Part shown: piece by piece, positions 9,063 through 19,761 of the stretch
Numbering within the stretch: the stretch's first letter is position 1
Layout of the letters: each line of letters opens with the position of its first letter
Made by a program: the position numbers and the translations under genes
Source of the DNA: Scybalousia_A sp052170555
Lineage (GTDB): Bacteria; Bacteroidota; Bacteroidia; Bacteroidales; P3
Direction of reading: 5' to 3'
Assembly (NCBI GenBank): GCA_052170555.1
Contig: JBQNAI010000003.1
Span: forward strand, 124,001 to 188,000
Length of the DNA stretch: 64,000 nt
The notes under the pieces: generated by a model
Told to the model about the DNA's origin: nothing
Seen by the model: only the letters and a program-made list of their open reading frames with translations
Databases searched by the model: none

Positions 9063-11066
9063 ATGAAAAAAATAAATATACTGATAGCGATTTTCTTTGC
9101 TAATATAACGGTTGGGGTTAGTCAATCTCAAATGGACATTGAACATTTAATGGACGGTACATATAGATTGAAAATTAACCTTTATTCACCTGCATTTGAA
9201 GATAATGATTCCTACTCCTACTATGATAAAAAAGGACAAAAACATCTTGTGGACAAGAGTGGTAATGATAAAATAATTGCAGAGAAAAATAAACCTCATA
9301 TTGAAGATGCTAAATTCTTGGAAGAATGTAACGACAAACAAGCGTATATCAAGAATAATAATTTGTTTGTCAATCATAACGGACAAGAAAGACAAATCAC
9401 CTTTGATGGAGACAGTCTTAATATAATTATCGGACAAAGTGTACATAGAAACGAATTTGGAATTGAAAAAGGACTATACTTCTCTCCTATCGGCAACTAT
9501 CTTGCTTATTATCGCATGGATCAATCCATGGTAGAAAATTACCCATTGGTCAATACCATGACGCGAGAAGCTACCTATAATCCCATTAAATATCCTATGG
9601 CTGGTATGACCTCTCATGAGGTAGAGGTTTGGGTTTATAACTTTGATACTAAGAAAAATGTTTGTTTGCAAACGCGTAAAGATAACTCCATTGAACAAAA
9701 AGAAAACTATTTGACAAATATTTCATTCTCTAATAACGGTAAAACTGTTTATATTCAAAAACTTAATCGTAAACAAAATCATCTTTGGCTGGAGGCTTAT
9801 TCTTCTAATACTGGCAAATTGCAAAGAGTATTATTTGAAGAGATTAGTGAAAAATATATTGAGCCGGAGCATCCACTGACTTTTTTACCTAAAGACGATA
9901 GTAAATTTCTTTATTTTTCTGAAAGGGACGGTTGGCAACACCTTTATATATACGATACATTAGGCAAGCAAATAAAACAATTAACAAAAGGGAATTGGAT
10001 GGTCAATGATATAGTAGGTTTCAATGATAAAGGAAACATATGTTATATTTATGCTACAAAAGACTCTCCATTGGAAAGAAATCTATATGCAGTCAATATT
10101 AAAAATGGTAAAATAAAAAGGATTACACTAGACCATGGTACTCATACTGTTGTATTCAATGCAAAAGGTACTTGCTTTATAGATAGTTATTCCTCTACCG
10201 ATGTTGCCTATCGTACAGTTATGAGAGACGAAAACGGGAAGATTATCAAGGAATTAGATTTAGTGCAAGATCCATTCGATGATATATCAAATAAACCGAT
10301 TATTACTATTGATTCTCTTATTGCTAAGGATGGCACAATACTCTACACTAGAATGATAAAGCCAAAGGACTTTAATCCTAACAAAAAGTATCCTGTTATC
10401 GTTTATGTGTATGGAGGACCGCATGCTCAATTAGTTTCCGATTATTGGACTGCTGGTGCAGGAAACTTCTTGCCATTCTTAGCCACACAAGGTTATATTG
10501 TTTGGACTATGGATTCAAGAGGGTCTGCTAATAGAGGATATGCTTTTGAAAGTGCTATATGGCATAATTGCGGAACGCAAGAGATAGAGGACCAAATGTT
10601 AGGTATTAGATATTTGCAGTCATTACCTTGTGTTGATTCTAAAAGGATTGGTGTTGATGGGTGGTCTTACGGAGGGTTTATGACCTTAGGACTAATGCTA
10701 CGTAACCCTGGCACATTTAAGGTAGCTACCGCCGGTGGTCCCGTCATAGACTGGAAATGGTATGAGGTTATGTATGGTGAAAGATACATGGGTACACCGC
10801 AGGATAATGAACAAGGATATGAGACAGCTTCGCTTTTAAACTATATAGACAATATTGACGACAATGCACGCATACTAATCTTACAGGGCTATCAAGATAA
10901 CACGGTGCTTCCGCAACATTCATTAGAATTTATCCGTCAATGTGTAGAGAAGAAAAAACCTGTGGATTATTTTATTTATACCAATCACGAGCACAATGTA
11001 AGAGGTAAAGACCGTGTTGAGTTATACAAAAAAATATTCCGTTATTACGAAGATTTCTTGAAATAG
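9063..11066 (+). CDS. S9 family dipeptidyl peptidase (DPP IV-like)
   Basis: A 667-residue exported serine peptidase of family S9. A signal peptide is followed by a DPP IV-type beta-propeller domain to about residue 420 and an alpha/beta-hydrolase domain. The catalytic triad is visible: Ser535 in GWSYGGFM, Asp612 in LQGYQDNTV and a His near 644 in TNHEHNV. The motif GERYMGTPQDNEQGY is typical of bacterial DPP IV and prolyl-tripeptidyl peptidases. It should release di- or tripeptides from peptides, probably after proline, in the periplasm. The propeller is slightly short compared with Porphyromonas DPP IV (about 720 residues). It appears monocistronic; no clear promoter box was seen. Confidence 0.92.
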   Translation: MKKINILIAIFFANITVGVSQSQMDIEHLMDGTYRLKINLYSPAFEDNDSYSYYDKKGQKHLVDKSGNDKIIAEKNKPHIEDAKFLEECNDKQAYIKNNNLFVNHNGQERQITFDGDSLNIIIGQSVHRNEFGIEKGLYFSPIGNYLAYYRMDQSMVENYPLVNTMTREATYNPIKYPMAGMTSHEVEVWVYNFDTKKNVCLQTRKDNSIEQKENYLTNISFSNNGKTVYIQKLNRKQNHLWLEAYSSNTGKLQRVLFEEISEKYIEPEHPLTFLPKDDSKFLYFSERDGWQHLYIYDTLGKQIKQLTKGNWMVNDIVGFNDKGNICYIYATKDSPLERNLYAVNIKNGKIKRITLDHGTHTVVFNAKGTCFIDSYSSTDVAYRTVMRDENGKIIKELDLVQDPFDDISNKPIITIDSLIAKDGTILYTRMIKPKDFNPNKKYPVIVYVYGGPHAQLVSDYWTAGAGNFLPFLATQGYIVWTMDSRGSANRGYAFESAIWHNCGTQEIEDQMLGIRYLQSLPCVDSKRIGVDGWSYGGFMTLGLMLRNPGTFKVATAGGPVIDWKWYEVMYGERYMGTPQDNEQGYETASLLNYIDNIDDNARILILQGYQDNTVLPQHSLEFIRQCVEKKKPVDYFIYTNHEHNVRGKDRVELYKKIFRYYEDFLK

Positions 11067-11198
11067 CAATCCATAAAAAATAGAAATAAAAGATATATAT
11101 CATCTGTATATGAACACTATAGCTAAATACATATAAAAAAATAAAAATTATAAAAAGAGGAAAAGGATTACAACTTTCTCTATCTTAGGATAAGAGAT

Positions 11199-11504
11199 TT
11201 ATAGTCTTTTTTCATAGAAAACGACATCACTTTGCAGAATTCGTTCCTTTAAAGCGATATTATCTATCTCATCAAATATTGATATATCTATCTCATAAGG
11301 CAATAGTAAATCATTCAAATCAGATGTTATCTCTGATAGATCTTTGTGTGTAATATTTTTCCCTATTATTGTAATGTCTATGTCTGAGACAGGATTCTGT
11401 GTTCCTTTCGCCCTTGAACCAAACAATAAAACTTTCTCCACTTTTATATATTTAGCAAAGACATTGTTTATAGCATCTATCTCATTTGATTGTAACCCAT
11501 ACAT
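11199..11504 (-). CDS. Orphan MNT-domain nucleotidyltransferase (MntA-like)
   Basis: A 101-residue minimal nucleotidyltransferase. The signature GS-x10-DxD is intact: GSRAKGTQNPVSDIDI near residues 29-44, with a third acidic residue in YEIDISIF. This is the motif of MntA antitoxins, which modify a HEPN-domain toxin by adding AMP groups. Such genes normally sit next to a HEPN gene, but no HEPN-like frame is visible within 130 bp downstream or 280 bp upstream. It is therefore either a solitary antitoxin left after loss of its toxin or a stand-alone enzyme. Confidence 0.85.
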   Translation of the reverse strand: MYGLQSNEIDAINNVFAKYIKVEKVLLFGSRAKGTQNPVSDIDITIIGKNITHKDLSEITSDLNDLLLPYEIDISIFDEIDNIALKERILQSDVVFYEKRL

Positions 11505-11755
11505 AACTTATTTAATCAATTTTATTTTCCATTTACAAAAACGATCTGTTTATGTAAGAAAAAACATATTCTATATTTATTTCTTTTTCCTTTTATAAAA
11601 AGAGTACAAAAAGTATTTTCTTAATCTTTTTCATAATCTATAAGAATATTGCTCTCAAAATATCCTTTCAATTTCTTAAACCTATTTTCAAACTATTAAT
11701 TTATACAAAAGTACTATTATTTTCAATTTTGATAACATTGTTTCAAGAAAATTTG

Positions 11756-11763
11756 TAACTTTG
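11756..11763 (+). promoter_or_regulatory. -7 promoter box for riboflavin synthase
   Basis: TAACTTTG followed by C, giving a leader of about 22 nt before the ATG at 11790. This is too short for an FMN riboswitch, and none was seen. Confidence 0.6.
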
Positions 11764-11789
11764 CAGAGCAATTAGTTATTTATAATAAA

Positions 11790-12395
11790 ATGTTTACAGG
11801 TATAATAGAGACAATAGCAAAAGTAGTAAAAATAACACAAGAAGGTACTAATTTTCATTTCACACTGGAGTGTACGCTTGCTGAAGAATTGCATATAGAT
11901 CAGAGCTTCGCTCATGATGGTTGTTGTTTGACAGTTGTAGAACTAGACAAAGATAACAAACAGTACGTAGTTACCGCTATGAAAGAGACCATGGATAGGA
12001 CTAATCTAGCACAATGGCAAGTAGGTACTCAAGTCAATGTAGAGAGAAGTATGTTGCAAGACGGTAGATTTGACGGACATATCGTACAAGGACATGTGGA
12101 CAACACAGCTACTTGTACTAAGATTATTGATGAGCAAGGTTCATGGCGATATTACTTTACATTTAATGACGAATCTCATATTCACTCCACCGTGGAGAAA
12201 GGCAGTATATGTGTCAATGGTGTTTCTTTAACTATTGTTGATAGTGGTGCTAAGATGTTCTCTGTTTCCATTATACCATACACACAAGAACATACCAACT
12301 TTCACAATTTTCGTATCGGTACAATTGTTAATATAGAGTTTGATGTACTTGGTAAGTATATCGAGAAACTTATGCAACAATATCTACCAAAATGA
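11790..12395 (+). CDS. ribE: Riboflavin synthase, alpha subunit
   Basis: A 201-residue riboflavin synthase, which dismutates two 6,7-dimethyl-8-ribityllumazine molecules into riboflavin. It begins with the diagnostic MFTGIIETIAKV and shows the two-fold internal repeat of the family: CCLTV in the first half and NGVSLTI in the second, plus GHVDNTA at the domain junction. Length is normal. It stands alone with its own promoter and no FMN riboswitch leader. Decayed DNA follows. The gene is called ribE or ribC in different organisms. Confidence 0.96.
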   Translation: MFTGIIETIAKVVKITQEGTNFHFTLECTLAEELHIDQSFAHDGCCLTVVELDKDNKQYVVTAMKETMDRTNLAQWQVGTQVNVERSMLQDGRFDGHIVQGHVDNTATCTKIIDEQGSWRYYFTFNDESHIHSTVEKGSICVNGVSLTIVDSGAKMFSVSIIPYTQEHTNFHNFRIGTIVNIEFDVLGKYIEKLMQQYLPK

Positions 12396-13384
12396 TAAAA
12401 TATATTACTAAAGAAAATTTTCAGACGTAGCATCTAATATATCTAACATTCCCTGTATTATATATATCGGTGATATTTTTGTAATATTCTCAAAGCCTAA
12501 GATATTCTCTACTTATTTCTGTTCAAAATATTTCACATTTTTTTATCCATATTTTGGGTACTTTCTTCTAATCCTGTAACTTTTTCTTTTTCAATTATCC
12601 GAACATTCTTTTCAATTCTTGTCTAAAAATCTAGAATCACCCTATATTTTCCCCATATCTTAGAGGTTAAAAAAAATACCTACAAAATTGTTCATCATTA
12701 TATATTTGCCAACCATCATAATAAAATTGCTATATAATAACAATAGCTCATTGGAAACTAATTACAAAGCATTCTTGAGAAAATTTGAAGCTCTAGCAAA
12801 CAAAAATAGTGATACAGCCCTTTATCTCAAAAATAAATTTACCATTGTTCAACAACAAAATAATCTTTTGGCAAAAGGTTTTTATAAAATGCAACAATAT
12901 TTTTTGTATTGTTAACAATAAAATACACAAAAGGACTTTTTTCTCATTAATACCTAAAAATAGTGATAATATTTGGGAATAACATTTTTTTTTGTATACC
13001 CTTGCAAGATTCTTATTATACACTATAAAAAATTGTGGTATGATAGAAGAATTACTACAAAATACAAACATTTTTTATGGACATTACACCTTTGAGTTAT
13101 TCCATTTAAGAAAATTATTCCCACATGTAAAAATAACAATGTTGTTATTTAATTACATCATGTCACATATCTATGCAAACACCTTAACAATAGAAAAAAG
13201 AAATAATCTAATAATAAGCTTTTCATTCTTCTCTATATATTTAGTTAATGGATAAAAATGATTTTGACACATAGCTGAGTTATTATTTAGTTTGTTTTCT
13301 GAAATATCATCAAAATAAAAAATAATACAGAACAAATAAAGTAATTTGTGGAGCAAAAGAATTATTAATAAAAATTAAGATAAA
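12396..13384. other. Gene-free decayed region
   Basis: About 1 kb of AT-rich DNA following riboflavin synthase. The only notable open frame is 12688-12915 (75 codons, polar middle KAFLRKFEALANKNSD). It has no recognised family and no promoter box. The overlapping frame on the other strand is low-complexity. I see no RNA gene, repeat array or terminator here. Confidence 0.5.
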
Positions 13385-14990
13385 ATGATAAAGAAAAGCG
13401 TCAATATGGAGATCTACATATTAACAATGACGATTGCAATAATATCTTTAACTGATAGCTTAAATACAAAAAAATTAAGGTATATATTATGGGTAGAAAA
13501 GTAGGAAAAGACGGAGTTCTAAGATGTAAACGTATAGAATACGAAGGACAATGGCAAGAAACTTTATTGTATTTGTAGAGGCTGTGGAATTAATGAATAT
13601 CCTATTACGTTCGGGGTAACCCGAACTACCATAAAATATCCAAATAGTTGATTGACTGACCGTGATTTAAATACTATTGACATAATCAAATCACAAATTA
13701 TGCTAGGAAACACTAACAGTAAAGTGGTTGTTTATGACACTTTGTATAATTTTTCAGAAGGTATTTTTTTACATGAATACGTGGTCTTCTAGATGATACA
13801 GAACTCTATATCTTATGCAAACAGTAATAGCTTTACTTTAAAGAAAAGGTTCACAAGCATATTTATTTGCAAACTTCTTAGGGTAAACATAACTTTCGGC
13901 CAAGATCTATTGAAATAATTTATCATAAAAAACGATTATTTAGTATCTACAATAACCAAAATTCGGATAAAATATTACTTTTAGACTACAACACTGAGGG
14001 AAAATATATTTTTAGATACGAGATTATTCGGAGTGATTTGACAAGATGGTATTGAAAATATCAAAATCAATGGAAAATATGGCGTAGAGCTTAGATCCTT
14101 TTCATAAACGACACTTTATTCATATCTTTTGATGATGTTCTTGCATTAACAACAAAAAAAACAAAAGCTCATTTCAAATTTCTGAAACTTTTATATTAAC
14201 AGACAATCAAACAAGTGTGAATTCCTATTCCATAGTAGTTTATACAATAAAATAATATTATTAGAGAACTCCTAATGGTATTATAACAAATTGGAAACAT
14301 ATACATATTATCACATAATTTGTTATAATATTGCAAGCAAAAAAAAGTAACACAAAAGACGATAGATTTTGGAAATGGCATAGTGCATAATATGAATGCA
14401 AGTATCAACTTTTTTGCATGGTTCTGTAAAAATATAACAATGGTGCAACCGCTAAAAGCTACAACGTATATTTTAGATTTTCAATTGAATATCATTGATA
14501 GCATAAATTTCTTAACAGAAAACAACTATCTAATTGGTAAAAAAATACTTGATAGTCTCATAACCAAAGATTTCGTGAAAGATTCTATATATCCTCTCTA
14601 AAATATTATTTACTTATTAAACAATATTTTAAATTTTGACAAAAACTATTCGTACAACATAAAACAACTGTTCGTAAACAAAGACTATTTGCTAATTTGT
14701 TATAAAATCAATGAAAATAACAATAACAAAAATAAAACTCATATTATTGAACACTGCAACAAAACAGTCCAAGAAATTATTTTCATCTTCAATATATAGT
14801 CTATATGGAGATATTTATCTAAATAATGTAATACCGACATTTGATAATGATGTATTATTCCAACAAACAAAGAAACTTTCAGAAGACGAAGAGTATATTG
14901 TTTATAATCTTGATATGTATTATTCCAAACGGTTGGATTTTGACTCAAAATATTAAACTGATATTTGAAGATCCAAAAACAATATACTGT
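13385..14990 (+). pseudogene. Probable decayed 6-bladed beta-propeller protein gene
   Basis: Fragments in all three plus-strand frames read in one plausible order. First comes a signal-like start at 13385 (MIKKSVNMEIYILTMTIAII). Next are blade-like pieces such as KILLLDYNTEGKYIFRYEI near 13980 and ATTYILDFQLNIIDSINFL near 14460. Then come YNIKQLFVNKDYLLICYKI near 14660 and SLYGDIYLNNVIPTFDNDV near 14800. This order and wording resemble the Bacteroidota 6-bladed beta-propeller lipoproteins (DUF5128/DUF4934 type). Several stops and frameshifts break it. The family assignment is from memory of typical sequences and is tentative; that the region is broken coding DNA is more secure. Confidence 0.4.
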
Positions 14991-15391
14991 AATCATTGAT
15001 AAAACTAAATATAACTAAAATACAGTATTTGATAAATATTTTTGCAATATATACCTCTAAAAATATTTCTCGCAAGAAAAAATAATAATAACACTTAATT
15101 ATAAGAAATATATAGAAATAGAAAGATGCCAACATGTAAAGGAGATAAAAAGCACTTATAAGCAGGCAGACGTTTATTTTTGCGTGTGATACTCATCCAA
15201 AATCTTTTTCAAAAATGAATTTATCCAACTCCACAACAATTTATCAACAAAAAACTATCTCTTCAAACAGCATTAATTAATCCATATCCATAATAAACTG
15301 AAAAAACATTTCAGATATTTACAAGAAAAAACAATCCTTATTATCATACACAAGAAGGTTTTATTTGTATTGCAGAAATAATAAATCTTTG
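14991..15391. other. Gene-free stretch upstream of hflX
   Basis: About 400 bp of AT-rich DNA between the decayed propeller gene and the hflX promoter. No gene, repeat unit or hairpin terminator is recognised. Confidence 0.5.
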
Positions 15392-15399
15392 TAAATTTG
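15392..15399 (+). promoter_or_regulatory. -7 promoter box for hflX
   Basis: TAAATTTG followed by C, about 60 nt upstream of the ATG at 15461. Confidence 0.55.
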
Positions 15400-15460
15400 C
15401 ACCTCCAAGATTTTGACAGAAAATATTAACAATTGAGAAAAGAATTTATCAAACTAATAT

Positions 15461-16630
15461 ATGAAGGAAGATAAGTGCGTAACAGTTTTTGTACAGACTA
15501 CTTTTGTATCAGACAAAAAAGTTAATGATTATATAGAGGAACTTAATTTTTTGATAACTACACTTGGAGCGATAGCTATCAAGTCTTTTGTTCAACGGTT
15601 AGCTCAACCTGACTCTCGTATGTATGTGGGTAGTGGCAAACTCCTTGAAATCAAGGAATATATAACAAAAAACGAGATAGAATATGTTGTCTTTGACGAT
15701 GAGTTATCACCTGCTCAATTAAGGAATATTGAAAACGTTTTACATTGCAATGTATTGGATAGAACACAAGTAATACTTAATATCTTCGCTTTGCATGCTC
15801 ATACTGCACACAGTAAAGTGCAGGTAGAACTGGCCCAATACAAATATCTCTTGCCCAGATTGAAACGTATGTGGACACACCTTGATAGACAGAAAGGCGG
15901 TTTAAATATGCGAGGTCCAGGAGAAACACAAATAGAGACAGACCGAAGAATAGTCTTATCCAAAATTTCTTTATTGAAACAAAAACTCGAAGAGATAGAC
16001 AAACAAAAGACACTGCATCGCAGAAATAGACAACAAATGGTACGTGTAGCTCTAGTCGGCTATACTAATGTCGGCAAATCCTCTCTTATCAATACACTAT
16101 CCAAAAGTGATGTACTTGCCGAAAACAAGCTTTTCGCTACATTGGACACCACAATAAGAAAAGTCGTAATTGATAACCTACCTTTCCTTTTGACAGATAC
16201 CGTAGGTTTTATTAGAAAATTACCAAACACGTTATTGGAAAGTTTCAAAAGTACACTGGATGAGGTACGTCAAGCAGACCTATTAATTCATGTTGTAGAT
16301 ATATCACATCCTAATTTTGAAGAACAAATCAATGAAGTAACCCAAACACTAAACGATATATCAGCAGGGGATAAAGACATGATTATTGTTTTTAACAAAA
16401 TTGATGCTTATTCTTATATAAAAAAGGATGAAGACGACCTAACCCCTATTGAAAAATATAATCTCACACTGGATGATTGGAAACGCACGTATTACAACAA
16501 TAACAAACATAAAGTTGTATTTATTTCCGTTAAGGAAAAACAAAATATTGACTGTTTGAAACATATAATGTATAATAAGATAAAAGGAATTCATGCAAGA
16601 ATTTATCCTTATGACCATTTCCTTTATTAA
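15461..16630 (+). CDS. hflX: Ribosome-associated GTPase HflX
   Basis: A 389-residue HflX GTPase, which binds the 50S subunit and splits stalled ribosomes under stress. The N-terminal HflX domain contains DDELSPAQLRNIE and the glycine-rich GGLNMRGPGETQIETDRR loop near residue 150. The G domain follows with G1 GYTNVGKSS, G3 DTVGFIRKLP and G4 NKID. Length is normal for the family. It has its own promoter and is separated from the next gene by about 140 bp, so it is probably a single-gene transcript. Confidence 0.96.
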   Translation: MKEDKCVTVFVQTTFVSDKKVNDYIEELNFLITTLGAIAIKSFVQRLAQPDSRMYVGSGKLLEIKEYITKNEIEYVVFDDELSPAQLRNIENVLHCNVLDRTQVILNIFALHAHTAHSKVQVELAQYKYLLPRLKRMWTHLDRQKGGLNMRGPGETQIETDRRIVLSKISLLKQKLEEIDKQKTLHRRNRQQMVRVALVGYTNVGKSSLINTLSKSDVLAENKLFATLDTTIRKVVIDNLPFLLTDTVGFIRKLPNTLLESFKSTLDEVRQADLLIHVVDISHPNFEEQINEVTQTLNDISAGDKDMIIVFNKIDAYSYIKKDEDDLTPIEKYNLTLDDWKRTYYNNNKHKVVFISVKEKQNIDCLKHIMYNKIKGIHARIYPYDHFLY

Positions 16631-16739
16631 AAGATAAGGACCGTAAAGTCTACTTAAAATATTTATAATTAATCGGTCACAAAATAAATAATATCTGAAA
16701 AAAGATGATGAGAAACATCATATTTAAATGAAAATATTA

Positions 16740-16747
16740 TAACTTCG
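16740..16747 (+). promoter_or_regulatory. -7-like promoter box for the GH3/beta-lactamase gene
   Basis: TAACTTCG followed by C, a one-base variant of TAnnTTTG, about 23 nt upstream of the ATG at 16771. The same variant occurs at 35831. Confidence 0.4.
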
Positions 16748-16770
16748 CTACACGGAAATAATGAAAAATA

Positions 16771-19737
16771 ATGAAAAAAATAGCACTTACTATCTTATAT
16801 ATATTACTATCTTTCAACATATTCGCAAATAATAATCCTATAAATAAACGTGCGGGACGTAACAGGGCTGTAAAAAAGATCATGACAACTATGACCGAAA
16901 AGCAAATGGTAGGTCAGTTATTCATGATTGATTCTTACTCTACTTGGGACGAGAATCAATTAAAAAAAATCTATACACAGATTGATAGTAACTATATTGG
17001 TGGGATTTGTTTCTTCAAAGGCAATCAAAAAGATTTAGTTCGTATGAATCAATTGTATAATAGACGAAGCAAGATCCCTCTTTTTATTGCAATTGATGCT
17101 GAATGGGGTATGTCCATGCGAATGTCGGATGGCAAGGCTATACCTATGGCTATGACGATGGGAGCATTACCTAAGGATAAACAAGATTTAGTATTTTTAT
17201 TGGGAGAAAATATAGCTGAACAGTGTAATGCAATGGGTATAAACGTAAACTTTGCTCCCGATATTGATATTAACATCAATCCTAATAATCCTGTAATTAA
17301 TATGAGGTCATTTGGACAAGACAAATATAAAGTTGCACAACTCGGATACAAATATTTTAGTGGTATGCAATCCAAAGGTGTCATGGGATGTGTTAAACAT
17401 TTCCCAGGGCACGGTGATACTGAGACAGACTCTCACAAAGCAACACCTATAATAAAACATAGCAAAGAGTTTATAGATAGTGTAGATATTTATCCTTTTC
17501 GTTATGCCATTGACAAAAAAATTTGGAGTGTTATGCTTGGACATTTAGAAGTTGCCTCCCTAACTAAGGATACTAGTATACCAGCCTCCATTAACAAAGA
17601 TATAATTACAAACTATCTTATTGATGATTTAGGATTTGAAGGATTAGTTGTAACAGATGCTATGAATATGAAAGGACTTACCTCTAGATATGGTAAAGGT
17701 GAAGCAGAAGTTATGGCTATTCTTGCAGGAGTGGATATTATACTTATGCCTGAAAACATAGATACTGCCATCAATACTATTATGCGAGCAATTAGTGAAG
17801 GACGTATTTCTCACAAATTAATAAAAGAAAGATGCAAAAAAATACTTAATTGGAAATACGATATGGGACTATTACAAAAAGATTCTACTGATAACTATAT
17901 TACTCGCTCCTACTCCATTCCCAATGAAGATATATTGCGTAATTGCGACAATATCACGGCACAAATATACGATAACTCTGTTACTAGCGTCTTAAATATT
18001 CATAATAGTAAAACAAACGTAAATACTGACACAGTAATACTAATAGGTTTAGGCACAATATCCTATGATACATTACTAAAATATATCAATAACAAAACTA
18101 ATGTTATATTCAGACAAATAAATGCCGATACGAGACTCAAAGATTTAGATACCATTATATCAAATCTTCCTCCCAACAAGCCTCTCTACCTATTAGTGTC
18201 TGGAAGCAGGTTCGCTAAAAGCACAACATACTACGGCGTTCCCAGAAATACATTCTCTATTTTGAAAAAGATAAATGATAACCTACTCAATAAACAAACA
18301 CTCATATTGTTTGCTAATGCTTATTTCTTAAAATATATAGACGATACTTATCGTTTTGACGATATTTTAGTAGCTTATGAAAATAATGATTTCACTCAAA
18401 AGAGTATTGCTAAAATACTGAATGGTACACTTGTAGCACGCGGTTCTCTTCCTGTAACCGCAAAAAAGGAACATGTAGATATTCCGATACTAACAACGGA
18501 TACGACAAACTATTCCACTAATACGCAAGGCTTTGATGAGAATTTGTTAAACAGTATGAATATCAACGTTAATGCCTTTAAAAGTATCGATTCCATTGCT
18601 TTGGAAGGGATAAAACAACAAGCATATCCCGGCTGTCAAATATTGATATCAAAAAATAATAAAATTATTTTTGATAAGAATTATGGTTATTTATCATATG
18701 ATAGTACAAAAAATGTAAATAATAATACAATTTACGATATTGCCTCTATAACTAAAGTTATGGCTACAACAATCGCCCTAATGAAATTATATGAACAAGG
18801 AAAAATAGATTTGGATTTGACAGTTAAAAATTATTTACCGGAATATAAACATTGCAAATTTTCAAAATTGTCTATTAAAGAACTACTTAGTCACTATAGT
18901 ACATTGCCTGCTGTTTATCCTTTTTGGACAAAAACACTCAAAGACGGAGAATTAGACCCCCAATTATATGATTATGATGTTTACATGGATGAAAACTATA
19001 TGCCCGTTACAGACAGATTATTCATCAAGAAGGATTACCTTAATACAATACGCAGTCAACTCAAAGATATTAAAACACAGGAACAGCAATATAATTATTC
19101 GGATTTAAATTTCTTAATTTTACAATACATTGTTGAAAAAGTAAGTAAACAAAGACTTGACAAATTTTTACAATCTCAGTTCTATATTCCAATGAATCTA
19201 AAAAATACATATTTCAATCCACTTGATAATGGAATAAAGAAAGAAGATATTGCTCCAACAGAGGAGGAAAAATTTTTTCGTAAACAATTGATTCACGGAA
19301 CCGTACATGATCCTATGGCTGCTCTTAATGGTGGTGTGTGCGGTAATGCAGGACTGTTTTCAACCACTCATGATCTGTACGTAATTTGTACTATGCTGCT
19401 AAATAATGGTGAATTTAATGGAACAAGATACTTGCAAAGTGCTACCATTCGAACTTTTAATAAACGCTATTTTAAAGATAAAAATATAAGACGAGCATTA
19501 GGTTTTGACAAACCTTTCATTGCTTCACCATCTACTCATTGCAGTAAATATGCATCGCAAAATAGTTATGGACACTCGGGATTTACCGGTACATACTTTT
19601 GGATTGATCCAAACAATCAAACAATTTTTATTTTCTTATCCAATAGAATTAATCCGAATACAACACCAAACAAGTTAGCTTCTATGAATATAAGAACCGA
19701 TATTCACGATCTTATATATAAAGCATTAGACAATTAA
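16771..19737 (+). CDS. GH3 beta-N-acetylhexosaminidase fused to a beta-lactamase-type serine hydrolase
   Basis: A 988-residue exported two-domain protein. After a signal peptide comes a glycoside hydrolase family 3 domain. It carries the NagZ-type catalytic loop KHFPGHGDTETDSH near residues 208-221 and the nucleophile-region VVTDAMNM, so it likely cleaves N-acetylglucosaminides such as wall fragments. From about residue 610 a penicillin-binding/beta-lactamase domain follows, with SITK (SxxK) near 659, YSDLN near 775 (YSN is more usual) and HSGFTGT near 933. That arrangement is that of class C-like esterases and peptidases. This fusion is known in Bacteroidota and implies coupled sugar and peptide trimming of murein. 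A TIGR02757 gene follows 24 nt downstream. Confidence 0.93.
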   Translation: MKKIALTILYILLSFNIFANNNPINKRAGRNRAVKKIMTTMTEKQMVGQLFMIDSYSTWDENQLKKIYTQIDSNYIGGICFFKGNQKDLVRMNQLYNRRSKIPLFIAIDAEWGMSMRMSDGKAIPMAMTMGALPKDKQDLVFLLGENIAEQCNAMGINVNFAPDIDININPNNPVINMRSFGQDKYKVAQLGYKYFSGMQSKGVMGCVKHFPGHGDTETDSHKATPIIKHSKEFIDSVDIYPFRYAIDKKIWSVMLGHLEVASLTKDTSIPASINKDIITNYLIDDLGFEGLVVTDAMNMKGLTSRYGKGEAEVMAILAGVDIILMPENIDTAINTIMRAISEGRISHKLIKERCKKILNWKYDMGLLQKDSTDNYITRSYSIPNEDILRNCDNITAQIYDNSVTSVLNIHNSKTNVNTDTVILIGLGTISYDTLLKYINNKTNVIFRQINADTRLKDLDTIISNLPPNKPLYLLVSGSRFAKSTTYYGVPRNTFSILKKINDNLLNKQTLILFANAYFLKYIDDTYRFDDILVAYENNDFTQKSIAKILNGTLVARGSLPVTAKKEHVDIPILTTDTTNYSTNTQGFDENLLNSMNINVNAFKSIDSIALEGIKQQAYPGCQILISKNNKIIFDKNYGYLSYDSTKNVNNNTIYDIASITKVMATTIALMKLYEQGKIDLDLTVKNYLPEYKHCKFSKLSIKELLSHYSTLPAVYPFWTKTLKDGELDPQLYDYDVYMDENYMPVTDRLFIKKDYLNTIRSQLKDIKTQEQQYNYSDLNFLILQYIVEKVSKQRLDKFLQSQFYIPMNLKNTYFNPLDNGIKKEDIAPTEEEKFFRKQLIHGTVHDPMAALNGGVCGNAGLFSTTHDLYVICTMLLNNGEFNGTRYLQSATIRTFNKRYFKDKNIRRALGFDKPFIASPSTHCSKYASQNSYGHSGFTGTYFWIDPNNQTIFIFLSNRINPNTTPNKLASMNIRTDIHDLIYKALDN

Positions 19738-19761
19738 TTTATTTTTCAATTTCTAATCTTT

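Noticed and set aside
11505..11789. Remnant of a HEPN toxin gene upstream of the MNT gene
   Set aside because: No frame in this interval shows the RxxxxH motif or a helical pattern, so I could not support it.
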